Shown here: positions 27,095 to 35,884 of the stretch, piece after piece | How positions within the stretch are numbered: the stretch's first letter is position 1 | Layout of the letters: each line of letters opens with the position of its first letter | Source: Aliiroseovarius sp. M344 | Lineage (GTDB): Bacteria > Pseudomonadota > Alphaproteobacteria > Rhodobacterales > Rhodobacteraceae | Direction of reading: 5' to 3' | Assembly: GCF_025140835.1 (NCBI RefSeq) | Contig: NZ_CP081154.1 | Coordinates: 1 to 64,000 of the forward strand | Length of the DNA: 64,000 nucleotides | The notes under the pieces: generated by a model | The model's database searches: none | The model's input: only the letters and a program-made list of their open reading frames with translations | What the model was told of the DNA's origin: nothing | Program-made: the position numbers and the translations under genes

Positions 27095-28651
27095 TTAGTT
27101 CAGCGCGGCGGTAACGGCTGCTTTGGCATCCACCAGACCCGCACCAAAGAAAGTGCCAAACGCATCGGCATCCTCGTCATTGGCATTCATGCTGTCGGAA
27201 ATGAGCGGCAGGGTCGCCCCCATCATCGGCATATCTCGGCGTGCGGTTTCCACCAGCAGTGCCTTCAGGTCGCATCCATCGCGCGGGCCGGTTCCCTTTT
27301 TGGACAGCCGTTCCGCACGTCGCACCAGCGCGACCACGCCGCCGACAAGGGCGGATGCCCCCGAGGTGCCGCCAAACTGGGTATAGAACCCGCTTTTGGC
27401 CGCGCTGCCCGGAAGGTCAATGTCACCGTTGTCGGCACTGTCATAGCCATAGTTTCCGGCGATGTCGGTGCTGAGCAGCGCCTTCTTGCTATACGGCACG
27501 GTCATTGCTGTTGCCGATTTCAGATAGCCGATCTTTTCCAGCCGCTTGGGTGTTTCGCGCAGTTGGTGGCGGTTGAACACCTCCATATCATCGGACGGTG
27601 CAACCAGCGTCAGCCCGTCACCATAATTGGCATAGCCTGACCGATAGCCCTGACCCGACACAGCCCCAACGGCAATGATGCCGTTTTCGCGGTTGGCCAG
27701 ATTGGCGGGGAACAAAAGCTGGCTTTCGCCCTCGTTCCCGGCGGCGCAGACGATCGGGACATGTTTGCTGATCGCAACGAACAGCGCACGCACCACGCGC
27801 CACAGATGACGGCCGGTTTCAGACAATTGCGGTGCGGTGGGATCGTGGGGCGACGCCTTTTCGGTCAGCACCTCGATCCGGTGCAACAGGTCGGCGGCCT
27901 CGTGATTGGCCCAGCTTTGCAGCTCCGCCTTGAAATCGTCCTTGGGCGCAATGACCGACGCTTCGGGGTCTGGCAACCCGCGCGGCATTACGATCACGTC
28001 GGGCTTTTGGTTCCATGCGTAAAGCAGCGCGGCGATGAATTGCAGCGGGTCGTTGTCAAACCCGGTGCGCAGCGAAATTAGGGTGGAGAACGGATCGACC
28101 CCAAAATAAGGGATCACCCCGGTCGAGGGTTCATCACCCGGATCGCAGCAATGCTCCGGTCCGCCCACGATCAACCCGCTGACCGCGGTCCCGTGCGAGG
28201 CAAACTTGGCTTCCGCATCGCCATGCGGGCGCAGCTCGCCGGTGCTGTCGGTCATGTGTTGCACCACTTCGTCAAAGATGACGACCTCGTCCGCTGAAAG
28301 GCCGTCGAGGTGCAGGTTTTCAACATCAAGCCCGGCAAAGTTCTTTTGATCACCATCCGATCCCGTCGCCAGACGCGCGCCATAGGCCGTTCCGGTGAAA
28401 TCGAGCGACCGCGCAACATCCACACGGTCTTTCAGGTTGGGATGGGCAAAGCTGCATCCGACATCGATCAGCACAACGGTCGACGGGGTCGCGTCGGCCT
28501 TCGCGGCCAGTGTGTCCCACAACGTGTCGGCAAAGCCGGTTCTGGCGGCGTCCGGGGTCAGCACCCCCAGCGACACGAGGTGCCACAGATAGTAATAGGG
28601 GCCGTCTTCCACATGTGCAGCGTCCATGCATTTTGAAACTGTCTTGTTCAT
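27095..28651 (-). CDS. Subtilisin-like serine protease (S8), no signal peptide
   Basis: From ATG 28651 the product is 518 residues. The catalytic triad is Asp63 (VVLIDVGCSFAHPNL, DVG instead of the usual DTG), His153 (FASHGTAVSGLI) and Ser about 430 (GGTSGASALVGG, lacking the usual Pro). The oxyanion Asn is in IVCAAGNEGES. There is no signal peptide, no propeptide domain and no transmembrane helix, so it seems cytosolic or exported by an unrecognised route. It starts 13 bases behind the PAP2 gene. A longer start at 28807 would overlap that gene. Confidence 0.88.
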   Translation of the reverse strand: MNKTVSKCMDAAHVEDGPYYYLWHLVSLGVLTPDAARTGFADTLWDTLAAKADATPSTVVLIDVGCSFAHPNLKDRVDVARSLDFTGTAYGARLATGSDGDQKNFAGLDVENLHLDGLSADEVVIFDEVVQHMTDSTGELRPHGDAEAKFASHGTAVSGLIVGGPEHCCDPGDEPSTGVIPYFGVDPFSTLISLRTGFDNDPLQFIAALLYAWNQKPDVIVMPRGLPDPEASVIAPKDDFKAELQSWANHEAADLLHRIEVLTEKASPHDPTAPQLSETGRHLWRVVRALFVAISKHVPIVCAAGNEGESQLLFPANLANRENGIIAVGAVSGQGYRSGYANYGDGLTLVAPSDDMEVFNRHQLRETPKRLEKIGYLKSATAMTVPYSKKALLSTDIAGNYGYDSADNGDIDLPGSAAKSGFYTQFGGTSGASALVGGVVALVRRAERLSKKGTGPRDGCDLKALLVETARRDMPMMGATLPLISDSMNANDEDADAFGTFFGAGLVDAKAAVTAALN

Positions 28652-28664
28652 GTCGTTGTCCCCC

Positions 28665-29630
28665 TCAAATCCATTCCTGCTGCACCGCCTGATAGCGGTC
28701 GGCAAAAGCGTCTGCGAACAAAGGCGCAAACCGTTTGGCCAGAAGCTGACCTGCGGCGGTATCACTGGGATAATGCAGCCCGGCCCATTCGCGGTTCTGC
28801 GCCACATTCAACGCGGCTTCGGACAGAACCTGTGTGGCGGGATGCTCGGGCAGGATCGTGTTGAAGGCAAAGGCCAGTGTGTGGCACTGGAAGGAGTGGT
28901 TGCTGGGATAGGCTTCATGCGCCGGGTTTGCCAGCACCGGGCGCAGGCGTGGTTCAACCTGGTTGGGGCGCAGCCGCCCAAAGAGGCCCTTGTAGTAAAG
29001 GCCCACATATTCGGTGACGGTCAGCAGCTCTAAAAACAGCGCCTCGGTGCTTTCGAACCCGGCCAGTCCGTCAATACCCAGCGGACGAGTGAAGGCGGTC
29101 AGGTCCAGCGTGGCCTCTTGCAAAATATCGGGGATGCGCAGTTTGCGTTCGTCGATGTTGCGCTGCATGGCCAGCAGAAGCTGGGTTTCCAACCGGCTGT
29201 GATCGGGGCCGGGCGGGGGCGGCAGGATCACGTTGGTCCACTCATCAGGCAGACGCGCGTCCTGATCCTTGGCCCCCGCGCGGTGCAGGCGCAACAGGGC
29301 GTCCGTTGGCATCAAAGACCCGCTGCCGCCTTGGGCGCTGGGGGCCATAAGCTTGTTCTTATTTTTGTTTTTATTCTTGTTCTTGTTCTTGTTCTTGTTT
29401 TTATTCTTATTCAGGGCGGACTTGTTGAAGGCGGATTTGTTCAACACCATGCGCACGGCGCTGACGCCACCAGCCCCTTGAGCCCCCATCCGTTGCTGCA
29501 CCGAAATTTCGGCGACCTTGTCGGTGGCATCGTCAAACTGAAGGCCAGCGGGGCCCACGGTGATCTGGCTCAGGCTCAGAAATTCGGCAATGGACCCGCA
29601 TGCGTGGGTCGTGTCGGCCCGGTCTTTCAT
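28665..29630 (-). CDS. PAP2 / vanadium haloperoxidase-like phosphatase, soluble
   Basis: A 321-residue protein with the PAP2 triad motifs KGLFGRLRPNQV (about 214-225), YPSNHSFQCHTLAFAF (about 243-258) and REWAGLHYPSD (about 288-298). No transmembrane helices are evident, so it is closer to haloperoxidase-like soluble acid phosphatases than to lipid phosphatases. The N-terminal third is of low complexity and contains ten Asn-Lys units (about 74-93). It is placed between the SARP-type regulator (36 bases upstream) and the S8 protease. Confidence 0.83.
   Translation of the reverse strand: MKDRADTTHACGSIAEFLSLSQITVGPAGLQFDDATDKVAEISVQQRMGAQGAGGVSAVRMVLNKSAFNKSALNKNKNKNKNKNKNKNKNKNKLMAPSAQGGSGSLMPTDALLRLHRAGAKDQDARLPDEWTNVILPPPPGPDHSRLETQLLLAMQRNIDERKLRIPDILQEATLDLTAFTRPLGIDGLAGFESTEALFLELLTVTEYVGLYYKGLFGRLRPNQVEPRLRPVLANPAHEAYPSNHSFQCHTLAFAFNTILPEHPATQVLSEAALNVAQNREWAGLHYPSDTAAGQLLAKRFAPLFADAFADRYQAVQQEWI
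29352..29411 (-). repeat. Hexanucleotide tract encoding (Asn-Lys)10 in the PAP2 gene
   Basis: Twenty codons alternate AAC/AAT and AAG/AAA, read on the minus strand, interrupting the N-terminal region of the PAP2 protein. A shorter FNKSALNK copy lies next to it. The unit is six bases, so gain or loss of units would change length but keep the frame. Confidence 0.9.
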
Positions 29631-29666
29631 CTTGTCTTCCCCCCATTGGACGATCGGTTATCTATT

Positions 29667-31460
29667 TCAATCTTGGTCAAACCCGGCTTTGCTGAGCCCC
29701 AGCAGAAACTGGCGCCCGCCTTCGGTGGCCAGCCCCGGATAGCCAGAGCCGCGCAAAACCTCGGTCGAGAAATCGGGTTCGATCTCGGCCAGTTTCTGGC
29801 GCAGGCTTTCCACCATCTGCACGTTGCCCAGATGGGCGTGGCTGGAAATCAGATAGCGCAGGATCGAGTTGAACTTGGGTCGTTGCACCAGCGCCTTTTC
29901 ACCCGCAGCAATCGCAGCAGTGTGGTCGCCCGCCAATGCGGCGGCAATGCACTTGGTGGTGTCGAAATAATAGCTGATCGGCGTGTTCGATCCCAGATGC
30001 TGCGCCCAGGACGCCATCGCCAGCGATTTTCGCGTGTCGCCGGCATAGGCGTTCATCGTCGCATACAGATCCCAGCCGATGGCCTGTTCAGGGTCGATCT
30101 TCAATGCGCGTTCGAACAGCGACGCGGCCATATCAAATTCGCTGAACAGGTAGGAATGGATATGCGCGGCCAATGACAACACAAGCGGGTCAAACTCGTC
30201 TTCTTCCAGCGCACGGGTGGCGTAATACTGCGCTTCGGAAATTTGCGCGGCGGCGTCAGGGGTGAAGCGCTGCCCCACCTGAAACGACTTCGCAAACGCC
30301 ATCCACGCATAGGTCTGCGCGTTGGGTTGCAACTTCAAAAGGCGCGCCAGCTTGTCTTCGGCGCTGGACAGCTCGTTCACCGACAGGCCGAACATCTGAT
30401 AGATACATTCGATCAGTTGACCCGCCCCCGCCATCTGCGGCGATGTCGCCTGCATTTGCAAATGCCGCCCGATCTGGATCACCGCATGTGACACAAGCCC
30501 GTTCAGGGCAGGGCAGGCGGGTTGGGCGAAATCCTCGGGTGTGAAGGCTTGGCTTGATGACCAGACGGTCACGCCATCCTTGCCGGTCAGCAGCTCGACC
30601 GCCAACCGGACCGATGGGCCTTGCGCGATCTCGGACACACGCAGGACAAGCGGGATCTCTACGCGGCCAAATTCGCTGCGCATTTGCGACAGGGGTTGGT
30701 TTTCAAAGGTGCGCACGCTGGGCACCCGACCCATTTCGCGCAGATTGCGGGTCAGTTTGTCGATCAACAGTCCCGCATGGGCATCGCCCGCAGGCCCGCT
30801 TTGGACCCCGATGGCCCAACTGGCAATCTGCGCGGGTTGCACCGAATTGGTCACGTTCAGTTGCGTGTTGATCTTTGGGTCAGACATGGACCGGCCATTG
30901 GAACCGCGCGACAGGCCCAGCACGTCGGGCGAAATCTCGGGACGGGCGTCGACCTCTGTTTCCGTGTCGTGATCGGCCAGCCGTTGTTCCCAGATCTGGC
31001 GTTCCAATGTCAGCCAGCTTTCAAACTCCGGGTCGCATATGTCGAACCCTTCCAGAAAGTGTTCCGACACCGCATCAAGTCCCGCAGGTGTTGATACCTC
31101 GCCCCGTTCGACCTGATTGATCAGCTCGATCGCATCAACGCGGATGCGCGACAGGTCCAGCGAGACCGAGTATTTGTCGGCGCTGAGGATGTCCTTCATA
31201 TCCGCGCCAAAACATTTGCGGATGTCCAAAAGCGCCTGCCGCAAACTGGCGGATGCCTGATCTTCGCCCCGGTCGCTCCACAATTTGTCGCGCAACCAGA
31301 CCCGAGATCTGGACCCGCGCGGGGCAAGCGCCAACATCGCCAACACAGCTTTGGATTTCTGGTTCTTCGGGGTGAATAGACCGCCGGCACCATCCTGCAC
31401 GGCGAGGGGGCCGAACAGGAAGATTTCGAGGTCAGGATGGCTAGAGTGTTCAACGTCCAT
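29667..31460 (-). CDS. SARP/BTAD-type transcriptional regulator with TPR-like C-terminus
   Basis: From ATG 31460 (GAAGGA six bases upstream) the product is 597 residues. The first about 90 residues form an OmpR-type winged helix (LEIFLFGPLAVQ, then LAMLALAPRGSRSRVWLRDK and RQALLDIRKCFG), followed by a bacterial transcriptional activation domain (about 100-175). The central part resembles adenylate-cyclase/TolB-type sensor regions (VPSVRTFENQPLSQMR; FGRVEIPLVLRVSEI), and the C-terminus is made of TPR-like helices (LFERALKIDPEQAIGW). It heads the leftward PAP2-protease cluster and probably controls it. Confidence 0.82.
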   Translation of the reverse strand: MDVEHSSHPDLEIFLFGPLAVQDGAGGLFTPKNQKSKAVLAMLALAPRGSRSRVWLRDKLWSDRGEDQASASLRQALLDIRKCFGADMKDILSADKYSVSLDLSRIRVDAIELINQVERGEVSTPAGLDAVSEHFLEGFDICDPEFESWLTLERQIWEQRLADHDTETEVDARPEISPDVLGLSRGSNGRSMSDPKINTQLNVTNSVQPAQIASWAIGVQSGPAGDAHAGLLIDKLTRNLREMGRVPSVRTFENQPLSQMRSEFGRVEIPLVLRVSEIAQGPSVRLAVELLTGKDGVTVWSSSQAFTPEDFAQPACPALNGLVSHAVIQIGRHLQMQATSPQMAGAGQLIECIYQMFGLSVNELSSAEDKLARLLKLQPNAQTYAWMAFAKSFQVGQRFTPDAAAQISEAQYYATRALEEDEFDPLVLSLAAHIHSYLFSEFDMAASLFERALKIDPEQAIGWDLYATMNAYAGDTRKSLAMASWAQHLGSNTPISYYFDTTKCIAAALAGDHTAAIAAGEKALVQRPKFNSILRYLISSHAHLGNVQMVESLRQKLAEIEPDFSTEVLRGSGYPGLATEGGRQFLLGLSKAGFDQD

Positions 31461-32286
31461 TGGCATTCCTTCGGAAACCTTCGCGACCTGCGCAAAAGAT
31501 TGTTTCGAAATACTACCTAAACTCGGCATTTCTTGCAAAAATTGAACTGCAATCAACAGCGTGTTCCCTTGAGATGATGAACCTGAAGGAAAGCTAGGCG
31601 GTCGCCGTGATCACTGCGTGAATCAAACGTTAATTCAGCGGGCTAAGGTGCAGCCGCCGGTGCGTTGGGGTAAAAAACCGGTGGTTCAGCTCCTTTTTTG
31701 CGGTTTCGGCAAGAGTTTGGCGACCGAACACCATGGGCGTTGTAGGGGCGCAATTGTTGCAAAAGTGGAATAAGTGATTCGTTTTTTGGCGGATTGGCCC
31801 GGCGCGTGAGCTGGGGAGCAGCGTCGATGCGGCGTGGCCATCGGACAACAGCCACACGGGGCGCGCGCCGACAATTTTTTGGGCAAGGCAGCACAGTCGC
31901 CGAAAAGAAAAAACCACGTATAAACAACCATAAGGCGCAATCCGGCCTATCCCTTAGATCAGGTTTTTAGGTCAGCTTCCGCCTGCAAAAAAAGAGCTTT
32001 GTTTCTGCCGTATTCGGCACAGTCTCGCCGGTGAGGAAGTTTTTGATTTGAGGGACTCCCGTGTTGGTTGATTTTATGTATATTGACCTGACCACTCAGG
32101 ACAAAAGTATTGGTTGTGCGCCGACCCCTCGGCGAAAACACGCCCCCACTTTACAACCCTGAATTTTAGGCGCTCGCGCCTTAATTGTGCCACGAATCTG
32201 CCGCATGCTGAATCCTGCGGCAATATCTAAGGAAAAACGTTGGGTGACCTCCCTAGAAGTGGTCGGTCAATCGAACGGGAGTTAAT
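31461..32286. other. Long divergent intergenic region
   Basis: About 0.8 kb separate the regulator from the secretion locus. Short minus-strand readings (31630-31940) are not protein-like. The region should hold divergent promoters. A small inverted repeat CCTGA-CCAC-TCAGG lies at 32088-32101. I see no RNA gene or mobile element. Confidence 0.45.
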
Positions 32287-32484
32287 ATGGTAATCGGTGT
32301 TCTTGGTCTTGGGATGCTTGTTGGGCTTGGCACAGCCATTGCCGCGCTTCTGAATGGCTACTCGATCTGGATGGCACTGTGGTTCTATAGCTCAGTCGGC
32401 ACCTTTTCGGCACTTGTAAGCATCGCGATGCTTCGCCTGATCCGCGACTACATCCTGAATGGTTCGGACGAACAGGAAAACTGA
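32287..32484 (+). CDS. Small two-helix membrane protein ahead of the secretion genes
   Basis: The 65-residue product has two hydrophobic helices (about 2-25 and 28-50) and an acidic tail (NGSDEQEN). A GGGAGT ribosome site precedes the ATG. It lies 190 bases upstream of the ABC exporter on the same strand. I do not know a family name. Confidence 0.6.
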   Translation: MVIGVLGLGMLVGLGTAIAALLNGYSIWMALWFYSSVGTFSALVSIAMLRLIRDYILNGSDEQEN

Positions 32485-32674
32485 TCTGCCGCCGCCGCCC
32501 AAAACGTCGAAAACTGAAGAATGTCTGCACGTGCCCGGATGTTCCGCGGCGCGTTTTTTGTTGTCACGGCTCTGACTAATTTGGGTACGATCCCGTTCAG
32601 TTCTTGCATCCTTAAGCTCATGTGAACACACTAGGTGCAAAATAGATGCAGACAGGCGCACGGGGACAAAAATT

Positions 32675-34417
32675 TTGGCAGAACAGCTATCCGTGAAGAG
32701 AAAGAAAAACCCTTATAAGACGGAACTCTCACACCTGCGTCGGGCGTTTCTGACCGTCGGGCTGTTCAGCGCCGCGATCAACGTGCTGATGCTGACCGGG
32801 CCGCTTTACATGTTGCAGGTCTATGACCGCGTGCTGTCCAGCGGGTCTGTGGCGACCTTGCAGGGGCTGTTTGTGATCGTCGTGATCCTGTACGCCTTTC
32901 TTGGTATTTACGAATTTCTGCGCGCCCGCCTTTTGTCGCGCGCCAGCTATCGGCTGGATCAGAAAATCGGCAAGGATGCGTTCGGGTTCTGGCTCAGGTC
33001 CGGCTTTGTTGACAATAAAGAACACTATAATCCGGTGCAGGATCTGGCCATGGTGCGTTCGTTTCTTGCCAGCCCGGCTATTCTGGGGCTGTTCGATCTT
33101 CCGTGGATCCCCATTTTTCTGGCGGTTGTGTTCCTTATTCACCCGTGGCTGGGCTGGCTGACAGTTGCCGGCGCGGTGATTGTGATCATCGCCGCTATTA
33201 TCAACTGGTTTGCGTCGCGCGATCCGATCAAGAATGCCGGGGTCAGCGAAGGGGTTGAACGTTCATTCGTGGAACGTGCCCGCAGGAATGCCGAGGCCGT
33301 TCTGGCCCTTGGGATGCTGGACAAGGTGACCGACCGTTGGAGCGGCCTGCATGAAAGCAGCCTTGGTCATTATCAATCCGGCGGCGACCGATCCGAGGCT
33401 GTCGCGGCATTCTCCAAATCCTTCCGGCTGCTGTTGCAATCGACCTTGCTGACGGTTGGTGCGTATCTGGCGCTGTTGCAGGAGATCTCGCCGGGTATGA
33501 TCATTGCGACCTCGATCGTGGCAGGACGAGCCTTGGCGCCCCTCGATCAGGTGATCGGACACTGGCGCACAATCGGGCGGGCAGGGGACGCGCATCGGCG
33601 CTTGAAAGAGGCAATGGACTATCTTCCCGACCCGCAAAGCGGATTCGATCTGCCGGAACCGAAAGGCCATCTGGAAGTAAAGAATGTCACAAAGCTGACG
33701 CCCAAGAATTCTTTGGTCAGCGACCGCCCCCGAATTCTGGAACGGGTCAGTTTCGAGCTTGAGCCGGGCGATGGTCTGGGTGTGGTTGGCAGCAGTGCGG
33801 CGGGTAAATCCAGCCTGGCCCGCATTTTGGTGGGGCTGTGGGAGCCCGACCTTGGCGAGGTTCGGCTGGATGGCGCCACCCTGAACCAATGGCACAACGA
33901 TGATCTGGGCGGCCATATCGGATATCTGCCGCAGAAGGTCGAAATGTTGCCCGGCACGATTGCCGAAAACATCGCGCGGTTTGATCCAGCTGCACGGGAC
34001 GAGGATGTTATCGAAGCCGCACAGATTGCCGGCGTCCACGACATGATCCTGAAAATGCCGCAGGGCTATACGACCTTTGTCGGCACCACGGATCAGCCCT
34101 TGTCTGGTGGTCAGACCCAGCGGCTTGGTTTGGCGCGGGCCTTGTTTGGAAGCCCACGACTGCTGGTTCTGGACGAGCCGAACTCGAACCTCGATGCGAA
34201 GGGGGACGAGGCTTTGGCCAGCGCTGTGATCGGGATGCGCCGGAAAGGCTGCACCGTCTTGGTGATGGCGCACCGCCCCAGCGTCATTCAGGCCGTGAAC
34301 AAGATTCTGATCCTGCATGAAGGCAAGGTGGGTCGATTTGGCTTGAAAGAGGATGTGTTGCAGCACGCCGCACCGGCCAAGGCCTCTCCCACCCCCAATT
34401 CCGTGTTCGAGGTGTAA
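32675..34417 (+). CDS. Type I secretion ABC exporter (PrtD/PrsD-like)
   Basis: A 580-residue fusion of a six-helix exporter domain (about 25-320; FLTVGLFSAAINVLMLTGPL, LYMLQVYDRVLSSGS are typical of PrtD) and an ATPase domain with Walker A GSSAAGKSS (about 369-377), signature LSGGQTQR, Walker B LLVLDEPNSNLD and H-loop VMAHRPS. There is no N-terminal peptidase domain. The chosen start is TTG 32675; its ribosome site is weak and no ATG is near. It forms an operon with the fusion protein 3 bases downstream. Confidence 0.92.
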   Translation: MAEQLSVKRKKNPYKTELSHLRRAFLTVGLFSAAINVLMLTGPLYMLQVYDRVLSSGSVATLQGLFVIVVILYAFLGIYEFLRARLLSRASYRLDQKIGKDAFGFWLRSGFVDNKEHYNPVQDLAMVRSFLASPAILGLFDLPWIPIFLAVVFLIHPWLGWLTVAGAVIVIIAAIINWFASRDPIKNAGVSEGVERSFVERARRNAEAVLALGMLDKVTDRWSGLHESSLGHYQSGGDRSEAVAAFSKSFRLLLQSTLLTVGAYLALLQEISPGMIIATSIVAGRALAPLDQVIGHWRTIGRAGDAHRRLKEAMDYLPDPQSGFDLPEPKGHLEVKNVTKLTPKNSLVSDRPRILERVSFELEPGDGLGVVGSSAAGKSSLARILVGLWEPDLGEVRLDGATLNQWHNDDLGGHIGYLPQKVEMLPGTIAENIARFDPAARDEDVIEAAQIAGVHDMILKMPQGYTTFVGTTDQPLSGGQTQRLGLARALFGSPRLLVLDEPNSNLDAKGDEALASAVIGMRRKGCTVLVMAHRPSVIQAVNKILILHEGKVGRFGLKEDVLQHAAPAKASPTPNSVFEV

Positions 34418-34420
34418 CCG

Positions 34421-35737
34421 ATGGCTGATCGCAAAATGCCCAACACAAGCAAGATCAAAACCGGCCTTGCCGCCCCCGTGTATCTGGGGGCGCTGGCCAG
34501 TCTGGCGCTGCTGCTCGCAGGCTTTATCTGGATGTCCACCACTCTGATCACCAGTGCGGTGATCGCGCCGGGCAAGGTTGTTGTGCGCGGTTTGCCCAAG
34601 CAGGTGCAAAGCCTAGATGGCGGCGTGGTCGCAGAAATTCTGGTCAAGGATGGTGACGTCGTGCGCAAGGGCGACGTTCTGCTGCGCCTTGATCCCAGCC
34701 TTTTGCTGATTAATCAGGAAATATACCGCAACCGTCTGTCGGAAGTGGTCACCCGCGAAGCGCGGTTAGACGCTGAATACCAAGAATTGGGCGCCCCGAC
34801 ATTTGAGATCGACAGCGCCTATCTGGACGGGATCGACCTGACCCAGCACTTCAAAGGCCAGCGCGAGATCTTCACCGCGCGGCGCGAGGTGCTGAATGGT
34901 CGCAAGGAACAACTGGCCGAACGCATCTTGCAGTTTGGCAACCAGATCTCAGGCGTCGAAGCGCTGATCAAGTCAAAGCAGGATCAGTTGGAATACGTCA
35001 GTCAGGAATTGGAAAACCTGCAAGGGCTGAACAACGAAGGTCTGATCCGCGAAAGCGAACTGCTCGAACTGCAGGGCAGGGAGTCCTCGCTTCTGGGCCA
35101 GATTGCCGAGCACCAGTCAGAACTGGCGCGGATCTATAACTCGATCCGCGACACCGAACTTGAGATCCTGCAAGCGGATCGCGAGTTCAAGGAACAGGTG
35201 GTGACCGAGTTGCGCACCACCACCGCCGAGCGTGAAGAACTGATCTTGCAGATCGTGACTGTCGAAAAGCAACTGGAGCGGATTGATATTCACGCGCCGA
35301 CCGACGGCATCGTGCACGAGCTACAGGCCACAACCGAAGGCGGCGTGGTCGCCCCCGAGGCGACGATCACCCAGATCGTGCCAACGTCTGACGGGGTCGA
35401 GTTCAAGTTGCAGGTGGACCCCCGTTCGATCGATCAGGTGTTTGTCGGGCAGGTGGCGAAAGTGGTGTTTCCCGCCTTTAACCAACGCACCACGCCGGAA
35501 TTGTTCGGAACAGTGTCCGGGATTTCGCCCACTTCGGTCGAAGACCCACAGACCGGAGAAAGCTATTTTCGCATCGATCTGACGCTGACCACCGAAGAAA
35601 TCGCGCGTCTGGGGGATGTTGATTTGATCCCTGGTATGCCGGTCGAAGCGTTCCTGCAAACCGGCGAGCGGTCGGTGCTGACCTATCTGACAGAGCCTTT
35701 GGTGCAGCAGCTAAAACGCGCGTTCCGCGAGGGCTGA
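34421..35737 (+). CDS. Type I secretion membrane fusion protein (HlyD/PrtE-like)
   Basis: A 438-residue protein with one N-terminal membrane helix (about 26-48), a biotinyl-lipoyl-like half (VQSLDGGVVAEILVKDGDVV), a long helical hairpin (about 150-285, rich in Glu, Gln, Arg, Leu) and the return half (VIHAPTDG-like DIHAPTDGIVHELQAT, about 288-303), ending with the conserved VEAFLQTGERSVLTYLTEPL of type I adaptors. It bridges the exporter and outer-membrane factor. Confidence 0.92.
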   Translation: MADRKMPNTSKIKTGLAAPVYLGALASLALLLAGFIWMSTTLITSAVIAPGKVVVRGLPKQVQSLDGGVVAEILVKDGDVVRKGDVLLRLDPSLLLINQEIYRNRLSEVVTREARLDAEYQELGAPTFEIDSAYLDGIDLTQHFKGQREIFTARREVLNGRKEQLAERILQFGNQISGVEALIKSKQDQLEYVSQELENLQGLNNEGLIRESELLELQGRESSLLGQIAEHQSELARIYNSIRDTELEILQADREFKEQVVTELRTTTAEREELILQIVTVEKQLERIDIHAPTDGIVHELQATTEGGVVAPEATITQIVPTSDGVEFKLQVDPRSIDQVFVGQVAKVVFPAFNQRTTPELFGTVSGISPTSVEDPQTGESYFRIDLTLTTEEIARLGDVDLIPGMPVEAFLQTGERSVLTYLTEPLVQQLKRAFREG

Positions 35738-35884
35738 CCTCAACTTCGGTCATTTGTGCTGTGATTAATATGTCAACCTAAGCGACCAGTTTGCCCCGGT
35801 CGGCACTATTCCTTGGTGAAAAATGGGTTTTGTGCCAGTCTGCGCCATAATAACCGTGAAAAATAACAGTCGCATAGATGGCTG

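Noticed and set aside
27089..27640. Plus-strand reading opposite the S8 protease
   Set aside because: It is the antisense of the region carrying the catalytic Ser and oxyanion motifs and has no independent support.
32088..32101. CCTGACCACTCAGG as a possible LuxR-type box
   Set aside because: Arms are only five bases and the spacing does not fit known lux boxes; no LuxR/LuxI gene is in the window.
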